The notes: generated from the sequence alone by a model not told the origin. Positions 17,875-25,923 are shown, counted from the stretch's first letter. The stretch: 64,000 bases of DNA from Lacticaseibacillus porcinae (GCF_003946305.1 NZ_RHNS01000009.1:1-64000); one strand, 5' to 3'. A program made the numbers and translations.

Positions 17875-17908
17875 TGGCCTCTGACCGTATGCGGTCAGGG
17901 GCTTTTCG
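17875..17908 (+). terminator. intrinsic terminator after uvrA
   Basis: GGCCTCTGACCG and CGGTCAGGGGC pair around a TATG loop and are followed by TTTT. Confidence 0.9.
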
Positions 17909-17943
17909 GTTATAATGGAATTAATCTAGAAAGCAGGTGCGAG

Positions 17944-18486
17944 ATGTTTAGTAATCGAACGCAAATGGGTTTTGACTGGGGCGAATTTATCACTGGGATC
18001 GCGTTATTGATCGGCGCTGTCGTGATGTTGCGCAACCCTGGGGCAACGATGATGACGTTGAGTTTTATTTTTGCGATCATCGCCATAATTCGTGGGATCG
18101 CCACGTTAGCCGCTTTTCCAAAATTACATCAATTAACTGGCGGCTTCGCTTGGGTATCTGGTGTCGCTGGTGTGATCGACTTATTAGTCGGTCTGTTGTT
18201 CTTGTTCAACTTAGAATCAGCGGTCATCGCCGTGGCTTACGTCTTTGCCGCATGGTTCTTGATCGACAGTATCGCTAACTTACTGAACGCCGGTCACTTG
18301 CGTCAAGCCGGGACGTTATGGTTTGTGATCAACTTGATCTTAGACATCATCTCAGTGTTGATCGCCTTATTGTTCATTATGCAACCAGTAATCTCTGCAG
18401 TCGGCATGGTGACTTTGTTGGCCATGTTCTTCGGCGTTTGGGGCCTCAACGCCATTATCACGGCGTTTGCCCGTAAGAGTATCTAA
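17944..18486 (+). CDS. HdeD-family (DUF308) membrane protein
   Basis: This 180-residue protein has six hydrophobic segments. The repeated pattern, with short polar loops and aromatic or glycine positions, matches the DUF308/HdeD family, named after an acid-resistance protein of Escherichia coli. The function in lactobacilli is not established, so an acid-stress role is an inference from the family name. A TATAAT at 17911-17916 just after the uvrA terminator probably serves as its -10, and GCAGGTG precedes the ATG. It is monocistronic, with its own terminator. Confidence 0.82.
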   Translation: MFSNRTQMGFDWGEFITGIALLIGAVVMLRNPGATMMTLSFIFAIIAIIRGIATLAAFPKLHQLTGGFAWVSGVAGVIDLLVGLLFLFNLESAVIAVAYVFAAWFLIDSIANLLNAGHLRQAGTLWFVINLILDIISVLIALLFIMQPVISAVGMVTLLAMFFGVWGLNAIITAFARKSI

Positions 18487-18494
18487 TTGAAAAT

Positions 18495-18527
18495 AGCAAG
18501 TTCTCGACTGAGGACTTGTTTTTTTGT
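18495..18527 (+). terminator. intrinsic terminator after the HdeD-like gene
   Basis: CAAGTTCTC pairs imperfectly with GAGGACTTG and is followed by TTTTTTT. Confidence 0.85.
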
Positions 18528-18568
18528 AGGTCGCGCGCTGTAGGCGGCGAGTTAACGTCGTTTGTGGC

Positions 18569-18760
18569 AGTGATTTGGCCTTGGGGCGGAAGCTGGCCGG
18601 TGAGCCATAGTGAGAAGCCAGTTGGCGATTTATCGCCTACTGGCTTCCGCAGGTGGAGATCCACTTCAATCAGGCGCGAAGCGAATGATTGAAGTTAGCT
18701 CCGCCGAGGACCCTCACTATGGCTCACCGAGCCGGCTGGAGCCCCGAGGCCAAATCACTG
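18569..18760 (+). repeat. palindromic intergenic element, copy 1
   Basis: This 192-bp element is bounded by 20-bp inverted repeats (18569-18588 and 18741-18760, one mismatch). A second perfect 16-bp stem (18599-18614 with 18713-18728) encloses two hairpins. Hairpin A at 18615-18646 has arms AAGCCAGT and GGCGAT with T-T mismatches and a TT loop. Hairpin B at 18664-18694 has 9-bp arms and a loop containing GCGCGAAGCGAA. Its outer arms read GGCC where the other copies read AAAT, yet they still pair. Three related copies occur at 24296, 59213 and 62799. No ORF is present. Confidence 0.9.
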
Positions 18761-18783
18761 GAACAATACCGTAGTGAAATTTT

Positions 18784-18820
18784 AACATGCCGGGCGTGCC
18801 ACCGACACGCCCGGCATGTT
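18784..18820 (+). promoter_or_regulatory. perfect 15-bp inverted repeat at the rapZ promoter
   Basis: AACATGCCGGGCGTG at 18784-18798 and its exact complement at 18806-18820 are separated by 7 bases. The right arm abuts a possible -10 TATACT at 18820-18825, about 30 bases before the rapZ start. It could be an operator or, read on the minus strand, a terminator hairpin, but neither side has a strong T-run. Confidence 0.6.
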
Positions 18821-18854
18821 ATACTAGTCAAAGCAACTCATGAGGAGGAAGAAA

Positions 18855-19742
18855 ATGGCCGATCAACCTTTGAACTTAGTGGTCATCACCGGGATGTCTG
18901 GCGCCGGGAAAACGGTGGCAGTACAAGCCTTTGAAGATCTTGGTTACTTTTGTGTCGACAACATGCCACCAGCATTGTTGCCGAAGTTTGGGGAATTACT
19001 CAAAGAATCGGGTAAAATCACCAAGGTCGCGCTAGTCGTCGATCTGCGGGCGCAAGCCTTTTACGATCAAATCATCGACATGTTAGCAAACCTTGATTCC
19101 ACCGCGTTTGTGACCTCACAAATTTTATTCTTAGACGCTACTGACGAAGAATTGGTATCCCGTTACAAAGAAACGCGCCGCAGCCATCCGCTCGCCATGG
19201 AAGGGCGGTTGATGGACGGCATTCACAAAGAACGCGAATTATTAACGGAATTGCGCAACCGTGCGCAAGTGGTGATCGATACCACCACGTTAAGCCCACG
19301 CCAACTCCGCGAAAAGTTATTTGTCACCTTCAAGTCTGCGGAACACCCAACGTTCCACTTAGAAGTGATGAGCTTTGGTTTTAAATATGGTTTGCCGATC
19401 GATGCCGATATTGTGATGGATGTCCGCTTTTTACCAAATCCATATTATGTCCCAGAATATCGTCAAAAAACTGGTTTGGAAAAGCCAGTTTACGACTATG
19501 TGATGGAGAATCCGCAAGCGGAATCCTTCTATCAAAAGTTCTACGCGATGTTAGCCGAGATCATGCCGCAATATCAACAAGAAGGCAAAACCGCCGTCAC
19601 CATCGCCATTGGCTGCACCGGCGGCCAACACCGCTCTGTGGCTTTTGCGGAACGGGTCGGGCATGCCTTTGAAGCAGACTACCCAGTGGACATCACGCAT
19701 CGCGACATCAATAAGCGCAAAGCGACGGTGAACCGCTCATGA
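18855..19742 (+). CDS. rapZ: RNase adapter / nucleotide-binding protein RapZ (YvcJ)
   Basis: This is a 295-residue P-loop protein. In E. coli RapZ guides RNase E to the GlmZ small RNA, while the Bacillus homologue YvcJ binds and hydrolyses nucleotides and affects competence. Walker A GMSGAGKT lies at residues 13-20. The conserved C-terminal [10 protein letters not shown] motif near 252 and the terminal [13 protein letters not shown] are typical. An earlier ATG at 18840 is followed directly by AGGAGG, which is the ribosome site itself, so the start is 18855. Its stop overlaps the yvcK start (ATGA), giving the conserved rapZ-yvcK-whiA operon. Confidence 0.95.
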   Translation: MADQPLNLVVITGMSGAGKTVAVQAFEDLGYFCVDNMPPALLPKFGELLKESGKITKVALVVDLRAQAFYDQIIDMLANLDSTAFVTSQILFLDATDEELVSRYKETRRSHPLAMEGRLMDGIHKERELLTELRNRAQVVIDTTTLSPRQLREKLFVTFKSAEHPTFHLEVMSFGFKYGLPIDADIVMDVRFLPNPYYVPEYRQKTGLEKPVYDYVMENPQAESFYQKFYAMLAEIMPQYQQEGKTAVTIAIGCTGGQHRSVAFAERVGHAFEADYPVDITHRDINKRKATVNRS

Positions 19743-20773
19743 GTGCTAACGGAACCAAAATCATCCGCGTCATTCGTGGACGGCGGCCTAAAGTCGTTGT
19801 CATCGGCGGTGGCACTGGCTTGCCAGTGATCGTCAAAGCCTTACACGAACAAGATGCAGATGTCACGGCAGTGGTGACTGTCGCTGATGACGGCGGCTCT
19901 AGCGGCGTCATCCGCAACTACATCAACGTCGTGCCGCCTGGTGATATCCGTAACGTTTTAGTGGCGCTAGCAGATATGCCAGGGGTTGAACGTGACGTTT
20001 TCCAATATCGCTTCAACTCCAATGATTCGTTCTTCTCAGGCCATGCGATCGGGAATTTGATCATTGCCGCCTTGTCTGAAATGAAAGGCGGGATCTTCCC
20101 AGCGATCCAAGCGTTGTCCCAAATGTTGAAAGTTGACGGCCATGTGTACCCAGCGTCAAACACGCCGCTGACATTGCATGCCGAGTTCACTGATGGCACC
20201 ACCCAAGCAGGGGAAGCAGAGATCTCTGCCGCTGGCAAAACCATCAAACGCATTCATGTGGAAGAAACTGATCCTGAAGACCACTCAGAACCGCGGGCTG
20301 AACCTGAAGTGATCGATGCGATCATGGCAGCGGATGTCGTGGTATTAGGTCCTGGCTCGCTGTTTACGAGCATTTTGCCGAACTTAATGATCAAAAACTT
20401 AGGCGACGCTGTCAAAAAGACCCAAGCGGAAGTGATCTACATCACTAACATCATGACCCAAAAAGGCGAAACCGAAAACTTCACCGACGCCCAACATGTC
20501 CAAGTGTTGCATGATCACTTAGGCGAAGCCTTTGTCGACACCGTTTTGGTGAACATTTCACCAGTGCCGGCAGATTACTTAGACCGTCAACGATACAATG
20601 AAATTTCTAGTCCAGTGACCTCTGATTACGCCGCACTGCGGAAAATGGGTTGCCGCGTGATCTCTGCCGACTTTTTGAAGCTGCGCGATCGCGGCGTCTT
20701 CCATGACGGCGATAAAGTCGCCGCCGAAATTTTGAATTTAGCGTTTCAAGTCGGCACCATGAAAAAGAGGTGA
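19739..20773 (+). CDS. yvcK: gluconeogenesis factor YvcK (GlmR)
   Basis: This 344-residue protein has a CofD-like Rossmann fold. YvcK/GlmR binds UDP-GlcNAc and stimulates amino-sugar synthesis, and in Bacillus it is required for growth on gluconeogenic carbon sources and for normal cell shape. The nucleotide-binding VIGGGTGLP lies at 21-29, DDGGSSG near 50 and PPGDIRN near 64. It starts inside the rapZ stop (ATGA overlap), and whiA follows after 4 bases, so the three are co-translated. Confidence 0.95.
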   Translation: MSANGTKIIRVIRGRRPKVVVIGGGTGLPVIVKALHEQDADVTAVVTVADDGGSSGVIRNYINVVPPGDIRNVLVALADMPGVERDVFQYRFNSNDSFFSGHAIGNLIIAALSEMKGGIFPAIQALSQMLKVDGHVYPASNTPLTLHAEFTDGTTQAGEAEISAAGKTIKRIHVEETDPEDHSEPRAEPEVIDAIMAADVVVLGPGSLFTSILPNLMIKNLGDAVKKTQAEVIYITNIMTQKGETENFTDAQHVQVLHDHLGEAFVDTVLVNISPVPADYLDRQRYNEISSPVTSDYAALRKMGCRVISADFLKLRDRGVFHDGDKVAAEILNLAFQVGTMKKR

Positions 20774-20777
20774 GTAA

Positions 20778-21725
20778 ATGGCGAGTTTTGCCAGTACCGT
20801 TAAAAAAGAACTGACCCAATTAGAGGTCCATCCTGAACATGCCAAAGCAGAATTATCTGCGTTGATCCGCATGAACGGGACGTTAGGCATTTTAAACCAT
20901 CAATTTGTGTTGAATGTCCAAACGGAAAATCCTGCCATTGCCCGCCGGATCTACGCCTTGTTAAAACAAGTCTATCAAGTGGAAGCCAACTTGATCGTCC
21001 GGCGCAAAATGAAACTCAAGAAAAACAATCAATATGTCGTGCGACTCAACACCAATGTCAACGCGGTGTTACAAGACCTCGAGATCCTTGACGAATCAGG
21101 GTTATCGATTCAAACTGCGGTGGGGTCCAAAGTGATGGATGAACCGCAACGGCGGCGTTCGTATTTGCGCGGGGCGTTCTTAGCCGGGGGTTCCGTCAAC
21201 AGTCCCGAAACTTCTCGCTATCATTTGGAGATCTACTCCCTATATCAAGATCATAATCAAGATATTTTGACGATCATGAATGATTTTGGGTTGAATGCCC
21301 GCACAGTCGAACGCCGCAGTGGTTATATCGTCTACTTGAAAGAAGCGGAAAAAATTGCCGATTTCTTACAAGTGGTCGGGGCGACTAACGCCATGTTGAA
21401 GTTTGAAGATGTCCGCATCGTTCGCGACATGCGCAACTCAGTCAACCGATTAGTCAACTGCGAAACCGCAAACTTGAACAAAACTGTCGACGCGGCTCAA
21501 CGCCAAATCGAAAACATCAACTACTTGCGCACTCATGTTGGGTTGGATTCCTTGCCGCCTAAGTTGCGAGAAGTCGCGGCTTTGCGGTTGGCGCATCCTG
21601 ATGTGTCGTTGAAAGAACTCGGTGAAATGGTGCCAAGTGGGGCAATCTCAAAGTCTGGGATCAACCACCGCTTGCGTAAGCTCAATCAAATCGCTGAAGG
21701 TTATCAACAGCCGGCTGATGCTTAA
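20778..21725 (+). CDS. whiA: DNA-binding protein WhiA
   Basis: This 315-residue protein has a LAGLIDADG-like N-terminal fold ([17 protein letters not shown] near residue 130) and a C-terminal helix-turn-helix ([20 protein letters not shown]). In Firmicutes WhiA influences cell division and chromosome segregation. The ribosome site AGAGGTGAG precedes the ATG. It is the last gene of the rapZ-yvcK-whiA operon and is followed by a strong terminator. Confidence 0.96.
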   Translation: MASFASTVKKELTQLEVHPEHAKAELSALIRMNGTLGILNHQFVLNVQTENPAIARRIYALLKQVYQVEANLIVRRKMKLKKNNQYVVRLNTNVNAVLQDLEILDESGLSIQTAVGSKVMDEPQRRRSYLRGAFLAGGSVNSPETSRYHLEIYSLYQDHNQDILTIMNDFGLNARTVERRSGYIVYLKEAEKIADFLQVVGATNAMLKFEDVRIVRDMRNSVNRLVNCETANLNKTVDAAQRQIENINYLRTHVGLDSLPPKLREVAALRLAHPDVSLKELGEMVPSGAISKSGINHRLRKLNQIAEGYQQPADA

Positions 21726-21740
21726 TTGTCTATACCTTAA

Positions 21741-21783
21741 CAAAAAGTTGTCTTTAGCTTACGTCAAAGACAACTTTTTTGTG
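21741..21783 (+). terminator. intrinsic terminator after whiA
   Basis: AAAAAGTTGTCTTT and AAAGACAACTTTTTT pair perfectly over 12 bases around a 10-base loop. Confidence 0.92.
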
Positions 21784-21793
21784 TGCAAGCGGG

Positions 21794-21821
21794 TTGCAAC
21801 GACAAGATAATCGTGTACAAT
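21794..21821 (+). promoter_or_regulatory. promoter of the OhrR-like regulator
   Basis: TTGCAA at 21794-21799 and TACAAT at 21816-21821 are 16 bases apart. The AT-rich leader that follows (21822-21880) may hold the regulator's own binding site, but no perfect palindrome was seen. Confidence 0.65.
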
Positions 21822-21897
21822 AAAACATGATATATTTAAAAGTGTAAATTTAGATATTCTTGATCGTGCATACTAAAATTGCTGAGGAGGCATATTC

Positions 21898-22350
21898 ATG
21901 GTCCAACCTATCTTGTTAGATGAACAGTTGTGTTTCTCAATTTATAAAGCGCAAAAGCAATTCAATCATTTCTATGCGCAAGCCTTATCCAAATATCACT
22001 TGACCTACCCGCAATACATCACCTTGTTGTCGTTGTGGGAACATGGCACAATGTCAGTCAAGCAAGTCGGTCAAACGTTGTCGTTAGACAGTGGGACCTT
22101 GACGCCTTTAATGAAGCGTTTGGAAAAAGATGGCTGGATCTCACGTTCCCGTTCAACAGTTGATGAACGCCGCGTGGATGTCTCTTTGACCCAAAAGGCT
22201 GAAGATCTCCGTGATGAGATCTTTGAACACGTTCAAAGTTGTGCCACTAAAGTTGGGATGGACCTCGATGAATACCGCGCCGTGAAAGCTAGCGTGGATA
22301 AAGTCCATGAAAAGCTGATGGCGGTATCTGACGGCGACTTACGTTACTAA
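21898..22350 (+). CDS. MarR-family regulator, OhrR-like
   Basis: The 150 residues form a winged-helix MarR protein. The N-terminal LDEQLCFSIYKAQ carries a Cys at position 12 in the context of the peroxide-sensing Cys of OhrR (Cys15 in Bacillus). LTYPQYITLLSLWE and DSGTLTPLMKRLEKDGW are also OhrR-like. OhrR represses organic hydroperoxide resistance genes until its Cys is oxidised. No ohr peroxidase gene is found in this window, so the target may be distant or this may be another one-Cys MarR regulator. GAGGAGGC precedes the ATG. Confidence 0.82.
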   Translation: MVQPILLDEQLCFSIYKAQKQFNHFYAQALSKYHLTYPQYITLLSLWEHGTMSVKQVGQTLSLDSGTLTPLMKRLEKDGWISRSRSTVDERRVDVSLTQKAEDLRDEIFEHVQSCATKVGMDLDEYRAVKASVDKVHEKLMAVSDGDLRY

Positions 22351-22352
22351 TA

Positions 22353-22388
22353 ACAAAAACTCTCGCTGCTGGCGGGAGTTTTTGTTTG
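22353..22388 (+). terminator. intrinsic terminator after the MarR gene
   Basis: AAAAACTCTCGC and GGCGGGAGTTTTT pair around a short loop, followed by TTTTTGTTT. Confidence 0.88.
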
Positions 22389-22401
22389 GTTTTTGGGGCA
22401 A

Positions 22402-22432
22402 AACAAAAACGCCTATTGCTAGGCGTTTGATT
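22402..22432 (-). terminator. tRNA-Arg terminator (minus strand)
   Basis: Read on the minus strand, AAACGCCTA and TAGGCGTTT pair around GCAA and are followed by a T-run. It lies 10 bases beyond the 3' end of the tRNA. Confidence 0.85.
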
Positions 22433-22441
22433 GTCCTCTGA

Positions 22442-22513
22442 TGCGCAGCCCGGGAGTCGAACCCGGATTTCGAGAACCGGAATCTCACGTGCGATCCATT
22501 ACACTAACCGCGC
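22442..22513 (-). tRNA. tRNA-Arg (anticodon CCG)
   Basis: The minus-strand 72-base sequence folds into a cloverleaf. The acceptor arm is GCGCGGT with GCTGCGC, the D arm GTG/CAC, the anticodon stem TGAGA/TCTCG with loop TTCCGGT, and the T arm CCGGG-TTCGACT-CCCGG. The anticodon at positions 34-36 is CCG, which reads the arginine codon CGG. No 3' CCA is encoded. A TATAAT-like element lies upstream on the minus strand near 22526-22531, and a terminator lies downstream. Confidence 0.93.
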
Positions 22514-22610
22514 AAGTACTTAAATTATATTACGCGATTACGTCTGTATTTGCAAGTGAAAATGCAGCAGTGTGAATTTAGATGCACTTTGGATTTGGAG
22601 GAAGTATGTT

Positions 22611-22629
22611 CGCCTCAAAGTATGAGGCG
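22611..22629. other. small hairpin downstream of the Ltp-like gene
   Basis: CGCCTCA and TGAGGCG form a perfect stem with a 5-base loop just beyond the stop of the minus-strand gene. There is no clear T-run on the minus strand, so termination here would be inefficient. Confidence 0.4.
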
Positions 22630-22649
22630 GTGTGGGCATTACATGTTGA

Positions 22650-23216
22650 TCAGTCATTGAGATGCGCGATCGCATAGTCAGCTTGTTCGTTGGTGAATTG
22701 CTCACCATAAGCTGAGGTCAGTTGATCATGGATTCGAGCTGGGGACATGTTCATATCGTTTTGGTAATCTTTAGCCTTTTGTAAGGCGTTGGCATTGTAA
22801 TCTGCTTTAACATGTGCGATTGCATACTCAGCTGCAGCTTGAGAAAATTGTTCACCATAAGCTGAGGTGAGTTGAGCTAGCAGTCGTGCTTGCGAAAAGG
22901 ACATATTATCGACATAACTTTGGGCTTTGGCCAAAGCGTTGGTGTATTCGATCGGCACAGCTGGTGTAGCTGAACTGCTAGTTGCCACTGATGATTCACT
23001 TTCGCTGGACGCGTCAGCTTCACTGGACACATCATTTGCAGTTGTTGAATCACTACTTTCTTCAACCGGTTCATAAATCGAAGCTTCCTTGGCAGCTTGT
23101 TCATCTTCTTGCGCGGTGTTTAGTGATTGAGGGATGCTGATGGCGCCAAGGGCGATCACCGTGACGATCACCCAAAACCATACCCGCTTGTAAATCGGCT
23201 TTTTCTCGTTTTTCAT
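22650..23216 (-). CDS. Ltp-family (superinfection-exclusion-like) membrane-anchored protein
   Basis: This is a 188-residue protein with an N-terminal transmembrane anchor at about residues 10-28, a Ser/Glu/Thr-rich linker at about 35-90 and two tandem helical repeats of about 48 residues (91-136 and 143-187). Each repeat has the Ltp signature: ALAKAQSYVDNMSFSQARL then LTSAYGEQFS..AAEYAIAHV, and ALQKAKDYQNDMNMSPARI then LTSAYGEQFTNEQADYAIAHL. Ltp proteins of temperate streptococcal phages block DNA injection by other phages. Here a lipobox Cys is absent and the anchor is a helix. The start follows AAGGAGGAAC. A cellular role other than phage exclusion is equally possible. Confidence 0.8.
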   Translation of the reverse strand: MKNEKKPIYKRVWFWVIVTVIALGAISIPQSLNTAQEDEQAAKEASIYEPVEESSDSTTANDVSSEADASSESESSVATSSSATPAVPIEYTNALAKAQSYVDNMSFSQARLLAQLTSAYGEQFSQAAAEYAIAHVKADYNANALQKAKDYQNDMNMSPARIHDQLTSAYGEQFTNEQADYAIAHLND

Positions 23217-23344
23217 AGTGTTCCTCCTTTTTTGCCCACATTAATAGATTACGCAAAAAAATCGCAAAACATCTTTTCAACTTTAAATTTTCGTCGAATG
23301 CGCAATGTGCTAGACTGACAGTAGCAAAAAACTTTGATTTGACG

Positions 23345-23361
23345 TTTGACCTTTTTTGACT
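23345..23361 (+). promoter_or_regulatory. CtsR operator upstream of clpP
   Basis: TTTGACC, three bases, then TTTGACT forms the direct-heptad repeat recognised by the heat-shock repressor CtsR. Only the last base of the second heptad departs from the consensus. Confidence 0.82.
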
Positions 23362-23373
23362 ATTGGCGTATGC

Positions 23374-23400
23374 TTAGCACTGTAATCAAATGAGTGCTAA
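23374..23400 (+). promoter_or_regulatory. CIRCE (HrcA) operator upstream of clpP
   Basis: TTAGCACTG, nine bases, GAGTGCTAA matches CIRCE (TTAGCACTC-N9-GAGTGCTAA) at 17 of 18 arm positions. It lies between the CtsR box and the ribosome site, so clpP is probably under both repressors. Confidence 0.85.
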
Positions 23401-23428
23401 TGCACACGCGATTAAAGGGAGGAATACT

Positions 23429-24019
23429 ATGTTAGTACCAACAGTCGTTGAACAAACCAGCCGTGGCGAACGCGCCTACGACATTTACTCACGCTTACTC
23501 AAAGACCGGATCATCATGTTATCCGGGGAAATCAATGACCAAGTCGCCAACTCCATCATCGCGCAATTGCTGTTCTTGGATGCGCAAGATTCCGACAAGG
23601 ACATTTATTTATATATCAACAGCCCAGGTGGTGTGATCACTTCTGGCTTGGCCATTTTGGATACGATGAACTTGATCAAATCCGACGTCCAAACCATTGC
23701 GATCGGCATGGCCGCTTCCATGGCTTCTGTGCTGTTAGCAGCAGGGACCAAAGGCAAGCGTTTTGCTTTGCCACACTCTGAAGTCTTGATCCACCAACCA
23801 CTTGGCGGCGCTCAAGGTCAACAAACTGAAATCGAAATTGCCGCAGAACAAATCTTGAAGGCCCGCTTGAGCTTAAACAAGATCTTGTCTGATGCCACTG
23901 GCAAGTCGATGGATACGATTAAAGCTGACACTGAACGTGATCACTACTTGACTGCTCAAGAAGCCAAGGATTACGGTTTGATCGATGATATCTTAGTCCA
24001 AAAGGCTGATCAAAAGTAA
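23429..24019 (+). CDS. clpP: ATP-dependent Clp protease proteolytic subunit
   Basis: ClpP is the serine peptidase chamber that works with Clp ATPases to degrade misfolded and regulatory proteins. The catalytic triad is at Ser97 (GMAASMAS), His122 (IHQPLGG) and Asp171 (ERDHYL). The 196-residue length is typical. A longer frame begins at 23390 inside the CIRCE operator, but GGGAGG before 23429 and the conserved N-terminus [20 protein letters not shown] set the start. It is monocistronic, with a terminator, and sits just upstream of the glycolytic cluster as in other lactobacilli. Confidence 0.98.
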   Translation: MLVPTVVEQTSRGERAYDIYSRLLKDRIIMLSGEINDQVANSIIAQLLFLDAQDSDKDIYLYINSPGGVITSGLAILDTMNLIKSDVQTIAIGMAASMASVLLAAGTKGKRFALPHSEVLIHQPLGGAQGQQTEIEIAAEQILKARLSLNKILSDATGKSMDTIKADTERDHYLTAQEAKDYGLIDDILVQKADQK

Positions 24020-24027
24020 TATGAAGA

Positions 24028-24060
24028 AGCGAGACATCGAAAGGTGCCTCGTTTTTTGTG
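24028..24060 (+). terminator. intrinsic terminator after clpP
   Basis: GCGAGACATC and GGTGCCTCG pair imperfectly around GAAA, followed by TTTTTT. Confidence 0.75.
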
Positions 24061-24741
24061 TCCAGAGGATTTCCAAACGTTTTTAGCATCAAGAGTAGCC
24101 TAGTAAAAACGTAACTAAGACAAAATTGAATCCTAGGGCTTTGATCCTAATGACGTCTGTCAGCATCAGGGTGCTTTTGATATACCCATTGCCAAATACG
24201 TTGATGTTTGGATGTTGCTCATCAGATCAAACATGAAATCAATAGTTGCATGATGTGCTTCGTCGCCACCAGATGACAGTGGTCTGCGAAGTGGAAGTGA
24301 TTTGAAATGGGGATGGAAGCTGGCCGCAGATACATAGTGGAAACGCAACGTCTTCCGCGAGTATCGCCTACCGCATTCCGCAAAGGAAGATCCGGCGAGT
24401 GACGAGCGTAGCGAGACATCTCGGCTAGCAACCGCTTGGACGAACACTTGCTATCGGCGAGCCAGCTGGATTCCTCATTTCAAATCGCTGAAGCGAAGTA
24501 GAGCGCCGTCGAAATGCTCCGTGGGTCAAAACCCGTCCAACCACGAAAATAAATTAGTTCATGCCATTGATAAAGATTTCGGTTAACCGAAGATGAAAAC
24601 CGCGTGAGAGAAAAACCGAACACTTTCACGAAAATAAGAAAAAATCTTGACAGCGAAAGCCTTTGCATTCCGAATAACCGTGACGTTTGTGAACAAAGCA
24701 TTCCATTTGTGTGAAAGCGTGCGCCTTTCAGCGTAAATCAC
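24061..24741. other. gene-free spacer between clpP and cggR
   Basis: No gene is visible over this stretch. It holds the second palindromic element (24296-24489) and a perfect 14-bp palindrome TTCGGTTAACCGAA at 24578-24591. The remaining sequence from about 24500 is AT-rich and appears non-coding. Confidence 0.65.
24296..24489 (+). repeat. palindromic intergenic element, copy 2 (degenerate)
   Basis: The outer arms AGTGATTTGAAATGGGGAT and ATTCCTCATTTCAAATCGCT pair with a few mismatches. GGAAGCTGGCCGC and GCGAGCCAGCTGGATTCC continue the stem. Hairpin A has decayed: GCGA/TCGC remains, but the flanking arms have lost pairing. Hairpin B keeps GGCGAGTG...CATCTCGGC with the conserved loop GAGCGTAGCGA. 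It has the same orientation as copies 1 and 3. Confidence 0.82.
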
Positions 24742-24770
24742 TTGCACGCAATTTCAGGGATTGTTATAAT
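24742..24770 (+). promoter_or_regulatory. cggR-gapA promoter
   Basis: TTGCAC at 24742-24747 and TATAAT at 24765-24770 are spaced by exactly 17 bases, giving a transcript start near 24777 and a leader of about 110 bases. Confidence 0.8.
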
Positions 24771-24775
24771 AGTGA

Positions 24776-24872
24776 CGTTGGTAGGGGAGTACAGCGTTGG
24801 TCTGAGATTCCTAATTTTTTTGCCTGACATGGGTCGGCTTACGACTACGTTGGACAGACAACGACCCACAGA
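24776..24872 (+). promoter_or_regulatory. possible CggR operator region in the cggR leader
   Basis: CGTTGG occurs at 24776-24781, 24795-24800 (19 bases apart, same helical face) and 24848-24853. GGGTCG and CGACCC form an inverted pair spanning the third. CggR in Bacillus binds tandem sites at this position, so these are candidate sites. The motif itself differs from the Bacillus operator. Confidence 0.4.
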
Positions 24873-24885
24873 AGAAGGATACGAC

Positions 24886-25923
24886 ATGCAATCTGAATTC
24901 GCCTGGATCGAAGCAATCGCACCGGATCTCGTCGGCGTGGTCACCAAACGTTATCAGATTCTGCAATACATTAACTGGTTAGCCCCAGTTGGTCGGCGCA
25001 CTTTAGCCGACCAAATGAAAACCTCTGAACGGGTTTTGCGAACGGAAACGGATTTTCTCCGGCAACTCGGTTTGATCGAAACTTCAAAGTCAGGCATGGT
25101 GCTGACAGGCAAAGGCCTTGACGTGTTCAAAGGTTTGGAAACGTTGATGAACCAATTGCTTGGTTTTAAAGAAGACGAGAAGCGTTTGGCCGCAAAGTTG
25201 GGGATCGATCATTGTTTGATCGTCAACGGCGATGCCGATCAAAGCGTGCGAGTCCTCGATGAAATGGGCAAATTGCTTGATTCTACCATGCAAGTGTTAC
25301 TGCCAGCCGGTCGGTTGACGGTAGCCGTGATGGGCGGATCAACCATGGCGCGAGTCGCCGGTCAATTGACTTATAAGCTGTCAGCAGGACGCGAATTAAC
25401 GTTCGTTCCTGCTCGCGGTGGGGTCGGTGAAGCCGTCGCGATTCAAGCGAATTCCGTGGCTGCTAGCATGGCAGAAGCGACAGATAGCCGTTTCAAAGTG
25501 TTGTACATTCCTGAAAATGTGAGTGAACAAACTTATCAACCACTTTTAAAAGAACCTGCCGTCCAAGAAGTGTTACAAATGATTGACAATGCGCAGGTCG
25601 TGATTCATAGTATAGGTGATGCATTGGTGATGGCAAAACGTCGCGCAATGACACCAGAGGCCTTAAAGAAGTTGCAAGCACAACATGCAGTTTCTGAAAC
25701 CTTCGGGACATTCTTTAATGCCCAAGGGGAGGTCATTTACAAGATCCCAAGAATCGGCTTAACGATCCCGGATCTTGATCATATCCCGTATGTGTTTGCC
25801 GTTGCCGGCGGTGCTTCCAAAGGCCCTGCAATTGCCGCATACATGCACTCCGCACCAGCACGGACGTGGTTGATCACGGACGTGGGTGCTGCAAATTCGA
25901 TTTTAACTGGGGAGACCCGTTAG
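24886..25923 (+). CDS. cggR: central glycolytic genes regulator (SorC/DeoR family)
   Basis: CggR represses the gapA operon and is released by fructose-1,6-bisphosphate. The 345 residues comprise an N-terminal winged helix (VGRRTLADQMKTSERVLRTE near 42) and a SorC sugar-phosphate-binding domain with VAVMGGSTMARVA and FVPARGGVGE motifs. The upstream frame begins at 24742 inside the promoter, so the ATG at 24886 after AGAAGAAGGA is the start. gapA follows after 38 bases, and the two probably form a transcript. Confidence 0.95.
   Translation: MQSEFAWIEAIAPDLVGVVTKRYQILQYINWLAPVGRRTLADQMKTSERVLRTETDFLRQLGLIETSKSGMVLTGKGLDVFKGLETLMNQLLGFKEDEKRLAAKLGIDHCLIVNGDADQSVRVLDEMGKLLDSTMQVLLPAGRLTVAVMGGSTMARVAGQLTYKLSAGRELTFVPARGGVGEAVAIQANSVAASMAEATDSRFKVLYIPENVSEQTYQPLLKEPAVQEVLQMIDNAQVVIHSIGDALVMAKRRAMTPEALKKLQAQHAVSETFGTFFNAQGEVIYKIPRIGLTIPDLDHIPYVFAVAGGASKGPAIAAYMHSAPARTWLITDVGAANSILTGETR

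Noticed and set aside
18569-18760. Insertion sequence remnant encoding a transposase
   Set aside because: No transposase-like frame is present in any of the four copies, which are all near 190 bp.
23390-23428. Longer ClpP starting at 23390
   Set aside because: That start lies within the CIRCE operator. The family N-terminus and GGGAGG ribosome site indicate 23429.
24742-24885. N-terminal extension of CggR from a TTG at 24742
   Set aside because: The extension covers the promoter and leader. The ribosome site and the conserved N-terminus support the ATG at 24886.
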